NCBI RefSeq assembly: GCF_000295955.2 | Contig: NZ_ALXE01000023.1 | Span: 62,001-126,000 of the forward strand | Origin: Pantoea sp. A4 | GTDB lineage: Bacteria > Pseudomonadota > Gammaproteobacteria > Enterobacterales > Enterobacteriaceae | Reading direction: 5' to 3' | DNA: 64,000 bases | In this document: positions 44,059 through 52,509 of the stretch, in pieces | Numbering within the stretch: position 1 is the first letter of the stretch | How the letters are laid out: each line of letters opens with the position of its first letter | Position numbers and translations under genes: made by a program | The notes under the pieces: model-generated | Told to the model about the DNA's origin: nothing | Database searches by the model: none | The model's input: the letters and a program-made list of their open reading frames with translations, nothing else

Positions 44059-44427
44059 ATGAATCAGAGCGAATTTATCCGTAGTTTGCTGGAGTGGATC
44101 GAGAACAACCTTGCACACGACCTGCATCTCGACGAAGTCGCGCGTCGTTCTGGTTACTCTCGTTGGCATTTACAGCGTCTGTTCCGTCAGCATACCGGCT
44201 ACTCTTTGGCGGAATATATTCGTCAACGCCGTCTCACCGAGTCGGCCCTGAGCCTGCTCAACAGTAACGAAGCGATTTTACAGGTGGCGATGAACTTCGG
44301 GTTTGATACGCAACAAGCCTACACGCGCACCTTTAAAAACTACTTCCGCGTGACGCCGGGTCAACTACGTCGTCAGCGTCGCGTTGAACCGGATCGGCTG
44401 CTGTTTCCGGTGGCGGTAGCGAGTTAA
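44059..44427 (+). CDS. MarA/SoxS/RamA-like AraC-family activator
   Basis: A 122-residue protein made only of the two-helix-turn-helix DNA-binding domain, like SoxS, MarA and RamA: LHLDEVARRSGYSRWHLQRLF at about 22-42 and VAMNFGFDTQQAYTRTF at about 76-92. It is the second such gene in the window and differs clearly from soxS. CAGGAG lies before the ATG. Divergent from the two-component system, so it may be controlled by it. The probable role is activation of stress or efflux genes; the exact orthologue is not certain. Confidence 0.85.
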   Translation: MNQSEFIRSLLEWIENNLAHDLHLDEVARRSGYSRWHLQRLFRQHTGYSLAEYIRQRRLTESALSLLNSNEAILQVAMNFGFDTQQAYTRTFKNYFRVTPGQLRRQRRVEPDRLLFPVAVAS

Positions 44428-44498
44428 TAGCCCGAATTCTGTTATGCTTCCCGGTAGATGTTGTTTAATTCAGAAACAATAGCCTCATCCGGGAATTC

Positions 44499-45395
44499 AT
44501 GGAAAATAGCGATAACCTCACCGCCATGCTGCTGTTTGCTCGCGTGGTGGAACTGCAAAGTTTTAGCGAAGCTGCACGCGATCTCGGGCTGTCGAAATCT
44601 TACGTCAGCCGGGAGATTGCCCGGCTTGAGCTAAGGCTGGGAATCAAACTGCTCCAGCGCACCACGCGCAAAATGACGTTGACTGAACTCGGTCAAGCCT
44701 ACTACCCCTTCTGTACGCGAATGCTGGCGGAAATGCATCGCGCAGATGCCTTTGTGAAGCAGATTCATCAGCAACCGGCAGGTAACGTGCGTTTACAGGC
44801 GCCGGTGACCTTTGGCTGCCAGTGTGTGGTGCCGATACTCAACCGTTTTTTACGCGGTCACCTGCATATCAACGTTGATCTCGATCTGACTGACCGCATT
44901 GGTGAAAGCGTGCCAGAAGAGGTGGATGCGGTGATTGCGATTCGTGCGCGCACGCCGCTAAAGGGAAATTTCCGCGCCCTGACCGACATTAACTGGGGGC
45001 TGTATGCCACGCCGGGTTATCTGGATCAGCGCCCGCCGATTCTGCATCCTGAGCAACTGCCGCGCCATGATTTGCTGCTGTTTCACGGTGCGGCACATAC
45101 CGCCGCGCTGCCATTCCGCCGGGAAAAACAGAAGCTGATGATGGATGTCCGGAGCCGCTTTCGTGCCAACAACAGTATGGCGCTTCTCAATGCTGCCCTT
45201 GCTGGCAGCGGCATTGCCTATCTGCCTTCCTACATGACGCAGGAAGCGATGCAGCGGGGTGAAATCGTGCAGCTGCTGCCGGAGTGGCAAATGGACCGCC
45301 TGCAGTGCTTCCTGATGATTAAAGAGACGCAGCAGGCTACCTCACCGGTGAATCTGCTGTGTGATGCGCTGATCGCCGGGCTGGCGAACGGTTGA
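44499..45395 (+). CDS. LysR-family regulator
   Basis: A 298-residue LysR-type regulator of the branch with SFSEAARDLGLSKSYVSREIARLE as helix-turn-helix and RTTRKMTLTELGQAYY after it. The effector domain is complete, with GSGIAYLPSYM near the end. It is 71 bases after the AraC gene and 112 before an MFS pump in the same direction, so it might regulate the pump. Target unknown. Confidence 0.85.
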   Translation: MENSDNLTAMLLFARVVELQSFSEAARDLGLSKSYVSREIARLELRLGIKLLQRTTRKMTLTELGQAYYPFCTRMLAEMHRADAFVKQIHQQPAGNVRLQAPVTFGCQCVVPILNRFLRGHLHINVDLDLTDRIGESVPEEVDAVIAIRARTPLKGNFRALTDINWGLYATPGYLDQRPPILHPEQLPRHDLLLFHGAAHTAALPFRREKQKLMMDVRSRFRANNSMALLNAALAGSGIAYLPSYMTQEAMQRGEIVQLLPEWQMDRLQCFLMIKETQQATSPVNLLCDALIAGLANG

Positions 45396-45401
45396 TTGTT
45401 G

Positions 45402-45430
45402 CTCTCCAGCAACATCAGAGCGCTGGAGAG
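45402..45430 (+). terminator. Stem-loop after the LysR gene
   Basis: CTCTCCAGC (45402-45410) pairs perfectly with GCTGGAGAG (45422-45430). No T tract follows, so it may be only partly effective. Confidence 0.45.
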
Positions 45431-45507
45431 TAAATATCGTGCGCGATCTGTTGCGGCTGTGATCCTGTTGTTAGCCTGAAAGCTGGTTATCCAACAGGAC
45501 TGGTATC

Positions 45508-46722
45508 ATGCAACCAACGGAAGAGACTCTCCCCCCGGAACAAACGCACTGGCGCCGCAATATGTGGGTATGTGTGTTTGGTTCTTTCAGCACCATCGTG
45601 GCAATGACGTTACTGCTGCCGTTTTTACCGCTCTACGTACAGCAACTGGGTGTGACTGAACCTGCGGCGATTGCCCGTTGGTCAGGCATCGCTTATGGCG
45701 CAACTTTTCTCAGCGCGGCGCTGACGGCACCCCTGTGGGGGAAGCTGGCAGATCGCTACGGGCGCAAGCTGATGTTAATTCGTGCCAGCCTGGGAATGGC
45801 GGTGGCAATGTCGCTGATTGGTATGGCAACGGCACCCTGGCAGTTGGTGGCGCTGCGTTTGCTGGCGGGGCTGTTGGGAGGTTATGCATCAGGTTCCACC
45901 ATCATGGTGGCGGCGCAAACGCCGAAGCAGCATACCGGCTGGGCATTAGGCATCCTCTCTTCCGGAATCATGGCCGGGAATGTGGTGGGGCCGCTGTTAG
46001 GCGGGGCGTTACCACCACTGATCGGCATTCGGCACACTTTCTGGCTGACCGGTGCGGTGATCTTTGTCGCGTTTCTTGCGACCACTTTCCTGCTGCGCGA
46101 TCCGCCACGCCAGACCGCACAGAAAAAAGCGGCTGTCGCGGGCGATGTGGCAACGGTGCAGCAGGGCGTAGTGTGGTTGATGTGGTTATCAGGGGCGTTG
46201 CTGATCTTTGCGAACATGTCGATAGAGCCGATTATCACACTCTATATCGGTCAGTTTGTTGCAGGCGATCACGCCATTACCCTGACTGCGGGCATTGTCA
46301 TGGCCGCGGCGGCGTTGGGTAATATTGTTTCAGCTCCGCGCATGGGGAGACTGGCCGATCGCATCGGTCATGGCAAAGTGCTGGTCACCGGATTGCTGGC
46401 CTGTGCCCTGCTGTTGATTCCACAGGCGTTTATCACTGCCGCCTGGCAACTGGTGATCTTACGCTTCCTGATGGGCGTGGCGTTAGGTGGATTGATGCCC
46501 TGCATCACGGCGATTATCCGCCATAATGTGCCCTCTTCTCAGGTCGGCCGGATGTTGGGCTATTCCACCTCAGCGCAGTATGTCGGCCAGGTGGGGGGAC
46601 CGCTGTTTGGTGGGTTTGTCGGGGGCGCTCTGGGGATGAGGCCGGTATTTCTTGCCACCTGTGTCGTGATGGCGCTGTGCGGCGCTTTGAATCTCTGGTG
46701 GCTGCGGCGTAAAACGCAGTAA
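45508..46722 (+). CDS. MdtG-like MFS multidrug efflux transporter
   Basis: A 404-residue DHA1-family pump. LPFLPLYVQQLGVTEPAAIARWSG, LWGKLADRYGRKLMLIRASLGMA, GLLGGYASGSTIMVAAQTPK and GWALGILSSGIMAGNVVGPLLGG follow the E. coli MdtG pattern closely. Expected to export drugs such as fosfomycin or deoxycholate by proton antiport. In E. coli mdtG belongs to the MarA/SoxS/Rob regulon, and here it lies one gene away from a MarA-like activator. No symbol is given since paralogues are common. Confidence 0.82.
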   Translation: MQPTEETLPPEQTHWRRNMWVCVFGSFSTIVAMTLLLPFLPLYVQQLGVTEPAAIARWSGIAYGATFLSAALTAPLWGKLADRYGRKLMLIRASLGMAVAMSLIGMATAPWQLVALRLLAGLLGGYASGSTIMVAAQTPKQHTGWALGILSSGIMAGNVVGPLLGGALPPLIGIRHTFWLTGAVIFVAFLATTFLLRDPPRQTAQKKAAVAGDVATVQQGVVWLMWLSGALLIFANMSIEPIITLYIGQFVAGDHAITLTAGIVMAAAALGNIVSAPRMGRLADRIGHGKVLVTGLLACALLLIPQAFITAAWQLVILRFLMGVALGGLMPCITAIIRHNVPSSQVGRMLGYSTSAQYVGQVGGPLFGGFVGGALGMRPVFLATCVVMALCGALNLWWLRRKTQ

Positions 46723-46723
46723 T

Positions 46724-46755
46724 AAAAAAGGCGGACCGAAGTCCGCCTCTGTTTT
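46724..46755. terminator. Bidirectional terminator between the MdtG-like gene and gcd
   Basis: AGGCGGAC pairs with GTCCGCCT around a CGAA tetraloop, with an A tract before and CTGTTTT after, between convergent genes. Confidence 0.85.
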
Positions 46756-46772
46756 CAGCTGCTTACATTGCC

Positions 46773-49154
46773 TTACTGCGGCAGTTTGTATGCAATCACA
46801 TAGTCACCCAGCTTGGTGCCGAATGAACCGTGACCACCAGCAGCGATAACCACATACTGCTGGCCATCCACTTCATAGGTCATTGGTGTTGCCTGGCCGC
46901 CTGCTGGCAGACGAGCCTGCCACAGCAGTTCACCGGTATTGGTGCTGAAAGCACGCAGATAGTTATCTGCGGTGGCACCAATAAAGGCTACGTGACCAGC
47001 GGTAGTGATTGGGCCGCCCAGCATTGGCATACCCATTTTAAACGGCAGTGGTACTGGTGCGCTGTCGCGTACGGTACCAATACGTTTTTTCCAGATCACT
47101 TTGTTGGTTTTCAGGTCAACCGCAGACATATAACCCCATGCCGGCTGTTTACATGGCAGACCAAACGGTGACAGGAACGCGTTCAGCTCAACGCCGTACG
47201 GTACGCCGTACTGTGGCTGAACACCGCTTTCCGTACCTGAACCGCCTTTATCATCAGCAGGTGGCTCAATTGGGTTACCCGGTCCACGTGGGATGAGTTT
47301 CGAAACAAACGGCAGGGCCATTGGGTTAGCAATCGCAATCTGACGGTTTGGATCGACGGCAATGCCGCCCCACTCAAACATGCCCAGGTTACCTGGGAAC
47401 ACCAGCGTACCTTGTTCAGACGGTGGCGTGAACGGACCTTCATAGCGCAGACGCTTGAAGATAACGCGGCACACCAGCTGGTCATACAGGGTCGCGCCCC
47501 ACATGTCTTTGTCGGTCAGATGCTGTTCTGGACGGAAAGTCAGCTCAGAGTAGGGCTGTGTTGGCGAAACGTGATCGCCTTTCGCCGCACCCTGCGGTAC
47601 TGGGGTTTCCGGAGCCGGTACTACTGGCTTACCAGTACGACGATCCAGCACAAAGATGTTACCGGTTTTCGCCGGAGCGTAGATCACAGGAACGGTGTTG
47701 CCGTCTTTATCTGTGATGTTAGCCAGCGTTGGCTGTGACGGTAAATCCATGTCCCACAGGTCGTGGTGCACGGTCTGATAAGACCACACCAGCTTACCGG
47801 TGGTGGCGTTCAGAGCCAGTACGCTACTCGCATAACGTTCCTGTTCTGGCGTACGGTTGCCGCCCCAGATGTCCGGGGTAGATACGCCCATCGGCAGATA
47901 GACCGTATCCAGTTGCGGATCGTACACCGCTGGCGCCCATGAGTTCGGTGAGTTAGGCACGAAGCTGTGCTCATCCGATGGGATCGCATTCGGGTCTTTA
48001 GCACCTGGATCGAATACCCACAGCAGTTTACCGGTGTTGACATCGAAACCACGGATCACGCCAGAAGGCTCGTGAGTTGAGTAGTTATCGGTGACGGCAC
48101 CTGCAATCACGATGGTCTTATCCGTGATAACGGGTGGTGAAGTCGGTTCATACTGGCCTGGGGTTTTCACTGGCTGCAGATGTTGCAGATCCAGCTCGCC
48201 GTCGTTACCAAATGCCGGGCAGCGAGCACCGGTATCTGCGTCCAGCGCAAACAGACGACCATCGTTTACCGGCAGGTAAATGCGACGTGAACATGCAGCA
48301 GGCTGTGCGTTAGCGGCATCGGCTGCGGCAGGCACTTCGTGGTAAGAAACGCCACGGCAAGTTACGTGCTGGAAGGTCGGGTTAGGCTTAAGGCCCGGAT
48401 CAAATTTCCATTTCTGCTTACCGGTTTTCGCATCCAGCGCAAACAGGATTTGGTGTGGTGAGCAGAGATACAGGGTATCGCGGATTTTGATCGGGGTAAC
48501 TTCGTCAGTGATTTCACCCGGGTCGTTGGCGGTTTTGAGATCGCCAGTCTGGAACTGCCAGGCCACCTGCAACGTTTTCACGTTTTGATCGGTGATTTGC
48601 TTCAGTGGAGAGAAGCGGGTGCCTTGCTGATCGCGGGCGTAAGCTGGCCAGTCGCCATCAGGTATAGCGCTCAGCGGCTGTGCCGAAGTACCGTTATCCG
48701 CTGCTGGGATAGTTCCGTTGATTTCCTGCGGATCGTGGAACACTGCCCAGGCAAGCACCAGCGCGCTGGCAATAACGCCAACAGCGATTGCACTCAGACC
48801 TGCTTTAGCATTCTGCGCGAAACGACGGTAAACAAACGGCAGCATCAACCAGACGCCGAAGATGACCAGAACGTCAGTGCGCGGTGCTAATGCCCAGAAG
48901 TCGAAGCCGACTTCCCACACGCCCCACACAAGGGTAAACAGCAGCAGTAATGCATAAAGCACCAGTGCACTGCTTTTTTGACGCCAGATCAGGAGAGCGG
49001 TAATCAGTAAAACAATACCGCCGATGATGTAGTACCAGGAACCTCCAATGGCAGCTAACCAAACGCCACCTACCAGCATGAATGCACCTGTCAGCAGAGC
49101 GAACAACGCTGTCAGAACGCCAATCACGCCTAAGGATGAGGAATTTTTCCCCAT
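46773..49154 (-). CDS. gcd: PQQ-dependent membrane glucose dehydrogenase
   Basis: A 793-residue quinoprotein (E. coli Gcd has 796). Five N-terminal transmembrane helices fill residues 1-145; the rest is an eight-bladed propeller in the periplasm. Marks: DWPAYARDQQGTRFSPLKQIT, the VTCRGVSYHE segment, IVIAGAVTDNYS, GVSTPDIWGG (active-site region) and WSYQTVHHDLWDMDLPSQP. It oxidises glucose to gluconolactone and passes electrons to ubiquinone. No pqq genes are in the window. Together with the gluconate 2-dehydrogenase at 29260-33103 it can make 2-ketogluconate outside the cytoplasm. Confidence 0.96.
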   Translation of the reverse strand: MGKNSSSLGVIGVLTALFALLTGAFMLVGGVWLAAIGGSWYYIIGGIVLLITALLIWRQKSSALVLYALLLLFTLVWGVWEVGFDFWALAPRTDVLVIFGVWLMLPFVYRRFAQNAKAGLSAIAVGVIASALVLAWAVFHDPQEINGTIPAADNGTSAQPLSAIPDGDWPAYARDQQGTRFSPLKQITDQNVKTLQVAWQFQTGDLKTANDPGEITDEVTPIKIRDTLYLCSPHQILFALDAKTGKQKWKFDPGLKPNPTFQHVTCRGVSYHEVPAAADAANAQPAACSRRIYLPVNDGRLFALDADTGARCPAFGNDGELDLQHLQPVKTPGQYEPTSPPVITDKTIVIAGAVTDNYSTHEPSGVIRGFDVNTGKLLWVFDPGAKDPNAIPSDEHSFVPNSPNSWAPAVYDPQLDTVYLPMGVSTPDIWGGNRTPEQERYASSVLALNATTGKLVWSYQTVHHDLWDMDLPSQPTLANITDKDGNTVPVIYAPAKTGNIFVLDRRTGKPVVPAPETPVPQGAAKGDHVSPTQPYSELTFRPEQHLTDKDMWGATLYDQLVCRVIFKRLRYEGPFTPPSEQGTLVFPGNLGMFEWGGIAVDPNRQIAIANPMALPFVSKLIPRGPGNPIEPPADDKGGSGTESGVQPQYGVPYGVELNAFLSPFGLPCKQPAWGYMSAVDLKTNKVIWKKRIGTVRDSAPVPLPFKMGMPMLGGPITTAGHVAFIGATADNYLRAFSTNTGELLWQARLPAGGQATPMTYEVDGQQYVVIAAGGHGSFGTKLGDYVIAYKLPQ

Positions 49155-49362
49155 AATAAAGACCTCTTTTTTGCCATAAAAAACACGGAAAACAAAAAGT
49201 TATCTGTTCTCCAGTCATAGCGTACGGTAGGTAAGCGTGTCCTTATTAACTCTTCCAGTGAGCATATGTAATCCGTTTGGGGTAGATTTTATCTCAAAAA
49301 CGTTAATAGTTTTGACTTTTTTAGCGTAAAACACTCGTTTCATACTTCTGGACAAAATCTAA

Positions 49363-49950
49363 TCAGGAATGCAGCAGGTCTTCTGTGCCCGTTTGCGGTT
49401 GCCAGCCGGTCAGGTGTAATCCCATCCAGTCGTCAGGCAATAAAGGCAGCTCAGCGGCCCGCACCAGTACTTCTTTGCCCTCCTGCCTGAGACGTTCGAG
49501 CAGGAAAGGGAAGGTGAAAAGGGTGTAATTTGCGCGGAAAAAGGCTTCACTAAAGACCACCCCGCTTAAAGGCACACTCTCAACTTTGCTCCAGTGACTG
49601 CCTGGTGGTGCAAAGTCGTACAACCAGAAGCTTAGTCGATTGTTCACGCTCTGCAACCAATCTGAATGGGTATTCAACTGGTCGTAATTTATGGCAAATC
49701 TGATGTTTGTCAGGTTTATTTCCTGCTGGGCTGCTAACCACTCGGGGAGCCTGACCAGATCGGTTGTGGCGAGTGGAAATATCAGCAACTGATTGGCCGC
49801 ATCTGAAGTGTTATGCCGTAAGATGATATTTTCTAAGGGGAGATATTCCTTATTGGTCTGCTGTGAAGGGGAGTAACAGGACGCGAACAGCGTGCCATCG
49901 GGTCTAAAAACGTGCTCAAGCGCACAATCGGGATATAATATGTTTTCCAT
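49363..49950 (-). CDS. Degenerate EAL-like protein
   Basis: A 195-residue protein of uncertain family. The middle reads like a worn EAL domain: NIRFAINYDQL for the strand usually holding N and Q, SFWLYDFAPPGSHWSKVES where true EAL proteins have DDFGTGYSS, VVFSEAFFRAN for KIDRSFV, then a helix and EVLVRAAELP. The EAL triad and most metal ligands are missing, so no c-di-GMP cleavage is expected; such proteins (e.g. YdiV) act by binding other proteins. AT-rich flanks suggest a transferred gene. The EAL reading is my own pattern match. Confidence 0.5.
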   Translation of the reverse strand: MENILYPDCALEHVFRPDGTLFASCYSPSQQTNKEYLPLENIILRHNTSDAANQLLIFPLATTDLVRLPEWLAAQQEINLTNIRFAINYDQLNTHSDWLQSVNNRLSFWLYDFAPPGSHWSKVESVPLSGVVFSEAFFRANYTLFTFPFLLERLRQEGKEVLVRAAELPLLPDDWMGLHLTGWQPQTGTEDLLHS

Positions 49951-50320
49951 TTATCTCTTAGAATAAATTATTTTTATCTTAAATATCATTAAGTTCCTGC
50001 TGCTGGCTTAATGACGAAAGCCGTTAAATATAGATCGATTTTTTCAGTGAAAACATCTTTTTTTCTTCTCTGTAAGCGCTATTTACATGGCCGGCATCCG
50101 GTTATTCATAATATGTTTTCATCAGGACAAATAGGCTGTTAATTATTCCATCTCAATATTAAATAGGGCCGCTGTGCGTCTGCCGGGATAAAGCACCGCA
50201 CGGCAGGTTGTTGCCTGTACAGGGAAAATCCCGCACTCTACTCGGACAAAAAAGGGGCGTTTTTGCCGCCAGATAACAGGCCAATTTAGGCTGGAATTTA
50301 GCATTATTAAGGGATGGGAT
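49951..50320. other. AT-rich intergenic region
   Basis: 370 bases between the EAL-like gene and the divergent MFS gene, AT-rich up to about 50130. I see no gene with a ribosome site, only a hairpin-rich stretch at about 50165-50230 with several GCAGG/CCTGC-type repeats that could be the end of an older message or a control region. A 43-codon frame from 50011 lacks a ribosome site. Confidence 0.4.
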
Positions 50321-51562
50321 ATGAATGTAGAAACAACAGCAGCGGACAGCTCGCTGCTGCGACAACGCGCGTTTGTGGCCTTTTGGCTGGCGCGCACCTG
50401 TTCGTCATTTGGTTTTCAGATGTTTTCAGTGGCGGTGAGCTGGCAGATCTACTCACTGACCAACAGCGCGCTGGCGCTGGGTATGATTGGCCTGATGCAA
50501 TTTTTACCTTCCGTGTTGCTGGCGCTGCCTGCCGGTCATCTTGCCGATCAGTTCGATCGCCGTCGTATTGTCATTTGTGCCCAGCTGATTGAGTGGGGCG
50601 CGTTACTGGCGCTGGTGTTACTGACGCTGTTCAGTTGGGCGGATAAAACCGCCCTGTGGGGGTTAGTGTTTGTGCTGGCGGTCGCCAAGGCGTTAGAAGG
50701 CCCAGCGATGACCTCCATGCTGCCATCACTGGTGCCTCCCGCGATTCTGGCGCGCGCTACTGCCGCCAATGCGGTTGGCGGTCAGGCGGCAGTGATCGTC
50801 GGCCCGACGTTAGGTGGATTCCTGTATGTGGCCGGGCCGGATGTGGTGTACAGCGTCTCGGCGGTATTTTACCTGCTGTCACTGGTGTTGATTGGCCGCA
50901 TTCGTTACACCCGCCCACAGCAACCTCGCTTACCCGCTTCTCTCTCTACCTTATTCGCCGGGATTCACTTTATCCGCGCCCGCAAAGATGTGTTAGGGGT
51001 GATCTCGCTCGACCTGTTTGCGGTGCTGCTGGGAGGTGCCACGGCGCTGTTGCCGATCTTCGCCAAAGATATTCTGCACACCGGCCCGTGGGGGTTGGGT
51101 ATGTTGCGTGGTGCGCCGTCGATTGGTGCTCTGCTGGTGGGATTGTGGCTGAGTCGCAACAAGCTGGAAAAAAATGTCGGGATGATTATGTTTGGGTCGG
51201 TGGCGGGCTTCGGTGTCGCGACGCTGATTTTTGCCCTCTCCTCACAGCTCTGGCTCTCCCTGCTGGCACTGGCGGCGTTGGGGGGGGTCGATATGGTCAG
51301 TATGGTGATTCGCGGCTCGCTGGTGCAGCTGGATACGCCAGATGATATGCGCGGCCGGGTTAACGCCGTCAACGCCATTTTTATCAATACGTCCAATCAG
51401 CTCGGTGAATTCGAATCTGGCGTGCTGGCGGCATTCATGGGCGCAGTACCGGCGGCGGTGTTGGGCGGAGTGGGAACATTGGTGGTGGTGGGCGTCTGGA
51501 TGGTGCTGTTCCCGCATCTGCGGCGGCGGCAGAAACTGGAGAATGAAGCGGCACAGGAGTAG
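50321..51562 (+). CDS. EntS-like MFS exporter
   Basis: A 413-residue 12-helix carrier of the EntS/DHA3 branch: FWLARTCSSFGFQMFSVAVSWQIY, LPAGHLADQFDRRRIV, EGPAMTSMLPSLVPP, ANAVGGQAAVIVGPTLGGFLY and TPDDMRGRVNAVNAIFINTSNQLGEFESG, all typical. EntS itself exports enterobactin, but there are no siderophore genes here, so the substrate is open. The next gene starts 3 bases after its stop, so they are probably cotranscribed. Confidence 0.82.
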   Translation: MNVETTAADSSLLRQRAFVAFWLARTCSSFGFQMFSVAVSWQIYSLTNSALALGMIGLMQFLPSVLLALPAGHLADQFDRRRIVICAQLIEWGALLALVLLTLFSWADKTALWGLVFVLAVAKALEGPAMTSMLPSLVPPAILARATAANAVGGQAAVIVGPTLGGFLYVAGPDVVYSVSAVFYLLSLVLIGRIRYTRPQQPRLPASLSTLFAGIHFIRARKDVLGVISLDLFAVLLGGATALLPIFAKDILHTGPWGLGMLRGAPSIGALLVGLWLSRNKLEKNVGMIMFGSVAGFGVATLIFALSSQLWLSLLALAALGGVDMVSMVIRGSLVQLDTPDDMRGRVNAVNAIFINTSNQLGEFESGVLAAFMGAVPAAVLGGVGTLVVVGVWMVLFPHLRRRQKLENEAAQE

Positions 51563-51565
51563 TCT

Positions 51566-52462
51566 GTGCCGGTTCTTAGTTGCTGGAAATCGATTGTGCA
51601 GACACGTTATCTCCTGGGTATTGATGGTGGCGGCACGCGCTGCCGGGTACGTTTAACTGACCGCGCCGGTCAGCGACTAGCCGAATGTGAAGGCGGGCCT
51701 GCTAACGTCTGGTCACAATATGAAACCGCTGTCCAGACCATGGAAACACTGATGGCACGCGCGCTGCAAAGCGCCGGATTGCCGCCAGCAGCGTTGCAGG
51801 ACACCGCCGTTGTGGCGGGACTGGCGGGGGCCAATGTGACCTCAGTCCAGGCACGGTTAGATAACTGGCAGCCGGACTGCGCTGCGTTGGCGGTGGTCAG
51901 TGATGTGGAAATTGCCTGCGTGGGTGCGCACGGCGGCCAGCCAGGCGCGGTATTTATTTGCGGCACCGGCAGTCAGGGCGCGGCATGGGATGGCGAGCAC
52001 TTTACCTCGTTGGGGGGGTGGGGATTCGCGCTTTCCGATCAGGGATCGGGCTCAGAGCTTGGTCATCGTGCTTTGCGGTTGGCGTTACAGGCGCATGAGG
52101 CGATTGTGCCACCTTCGGCACTCACTCAGCACATCATGTTGCAGTTTGAAAACAGCCCGGAAAAGATGCTGGAGTGGACGCGTCAGGCACAACCCGCGGA
52201 TTGGGCGAGGGTGGTGCCGGAAGTCTTCGCTGCGGCCAGTAGCGGTGATACCAACGCGGTGACGTTGGTTAAACAGACGGCCAGTGATATCGGCATCCTT
52301 GCTGAACAGCTGTTTTTACGGGGTGCCAGCCAACTGGCGATGATGGGAGGACTGGCTCAACCGATTCGCCCGTGGTTGTCATCTGACTTACAGGCGCGGC
52401 TTACCGAACCGGTGGCTGATGCCCTCAGCGGAGCGCTGATGCTCGCTGCCCGGCTGGCGTAA
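51566..52462 (+). CDS. BadF/BadG-type sugar kinase (glucosamine or N-acetylglucosamine kinase-like)
   Basis: A 298-residue ASKHA-fold kinase: phosphate-1 loop LLGIDGGGTRCRV at about 16-28, GLAGAN, VVSDVEIACVGAHGG, ICGTGSQGAAW and GGWGFALSDQGSGSELG as the substrate and phosphate-2 motifs. The family includes glucosamine and GlcNAc kinases and MurNAc kinase. It starts with GTG at 51566, 6 bases after GGAG; a second GTG at 51596 is possible. The 3-base gap from the exporter suggests joint transcription. The acceptor sugar cannot be decided. Confidence 0.82.
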   Translation: MPVLSCWKSIVQTRYLLGIDGGGTRCRVRLTDRAGQRLAECEGGPANVWSQYETAVQTMETLMARALQSAGLPPAALQDTAVVAGLAGANVTSVQARLDNWQPDCAALAVVSDVEIACVGAHGGQPGAVFICGTGSQGAAWDGEHFTSLGGWGFALSDQGSGSELGHRALRLALQAHEAIVPPSALTQHIMLQFENSPEKMLEWTRQAQPADWARVVPEVFAAASSGDTNAVTLVKQTASDIGILAEQLFLRGASQLAMMGGLAQPIRPWLSSDLQARLTEPVADALSGALMLAARLA

Positions 52463-52471
52463 CGTTCGTTT

Positions 52472-52503
52472 AAAACGGCTCTCATTAACAGAGAGCCGTT
52501 TTT
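52472..52503. terminator. Bidirectional terminator between the kinase gene and dmlA
   Basis: AAAACGGCTCTC (52472-52483) pairs perfectly with GAGAGCCGTTTT (52491-52502), with A and T tracts on both sides. Confidence 0.9.
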
Positions 52504-52509
52504 GCACGG

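Noticed and set aside
50011..50142. 43-residue ORF in the gap after the EAL-like gene
   Set aside because: No ribosome site, low-complexity composition and no recognisable motif.
50143..50397. 84-residue minus-strand frame overlapping the EntS-like gene start
   Set aside because: Overlaps a well-supported gene on the other strand; composition typical of a shadow frame.
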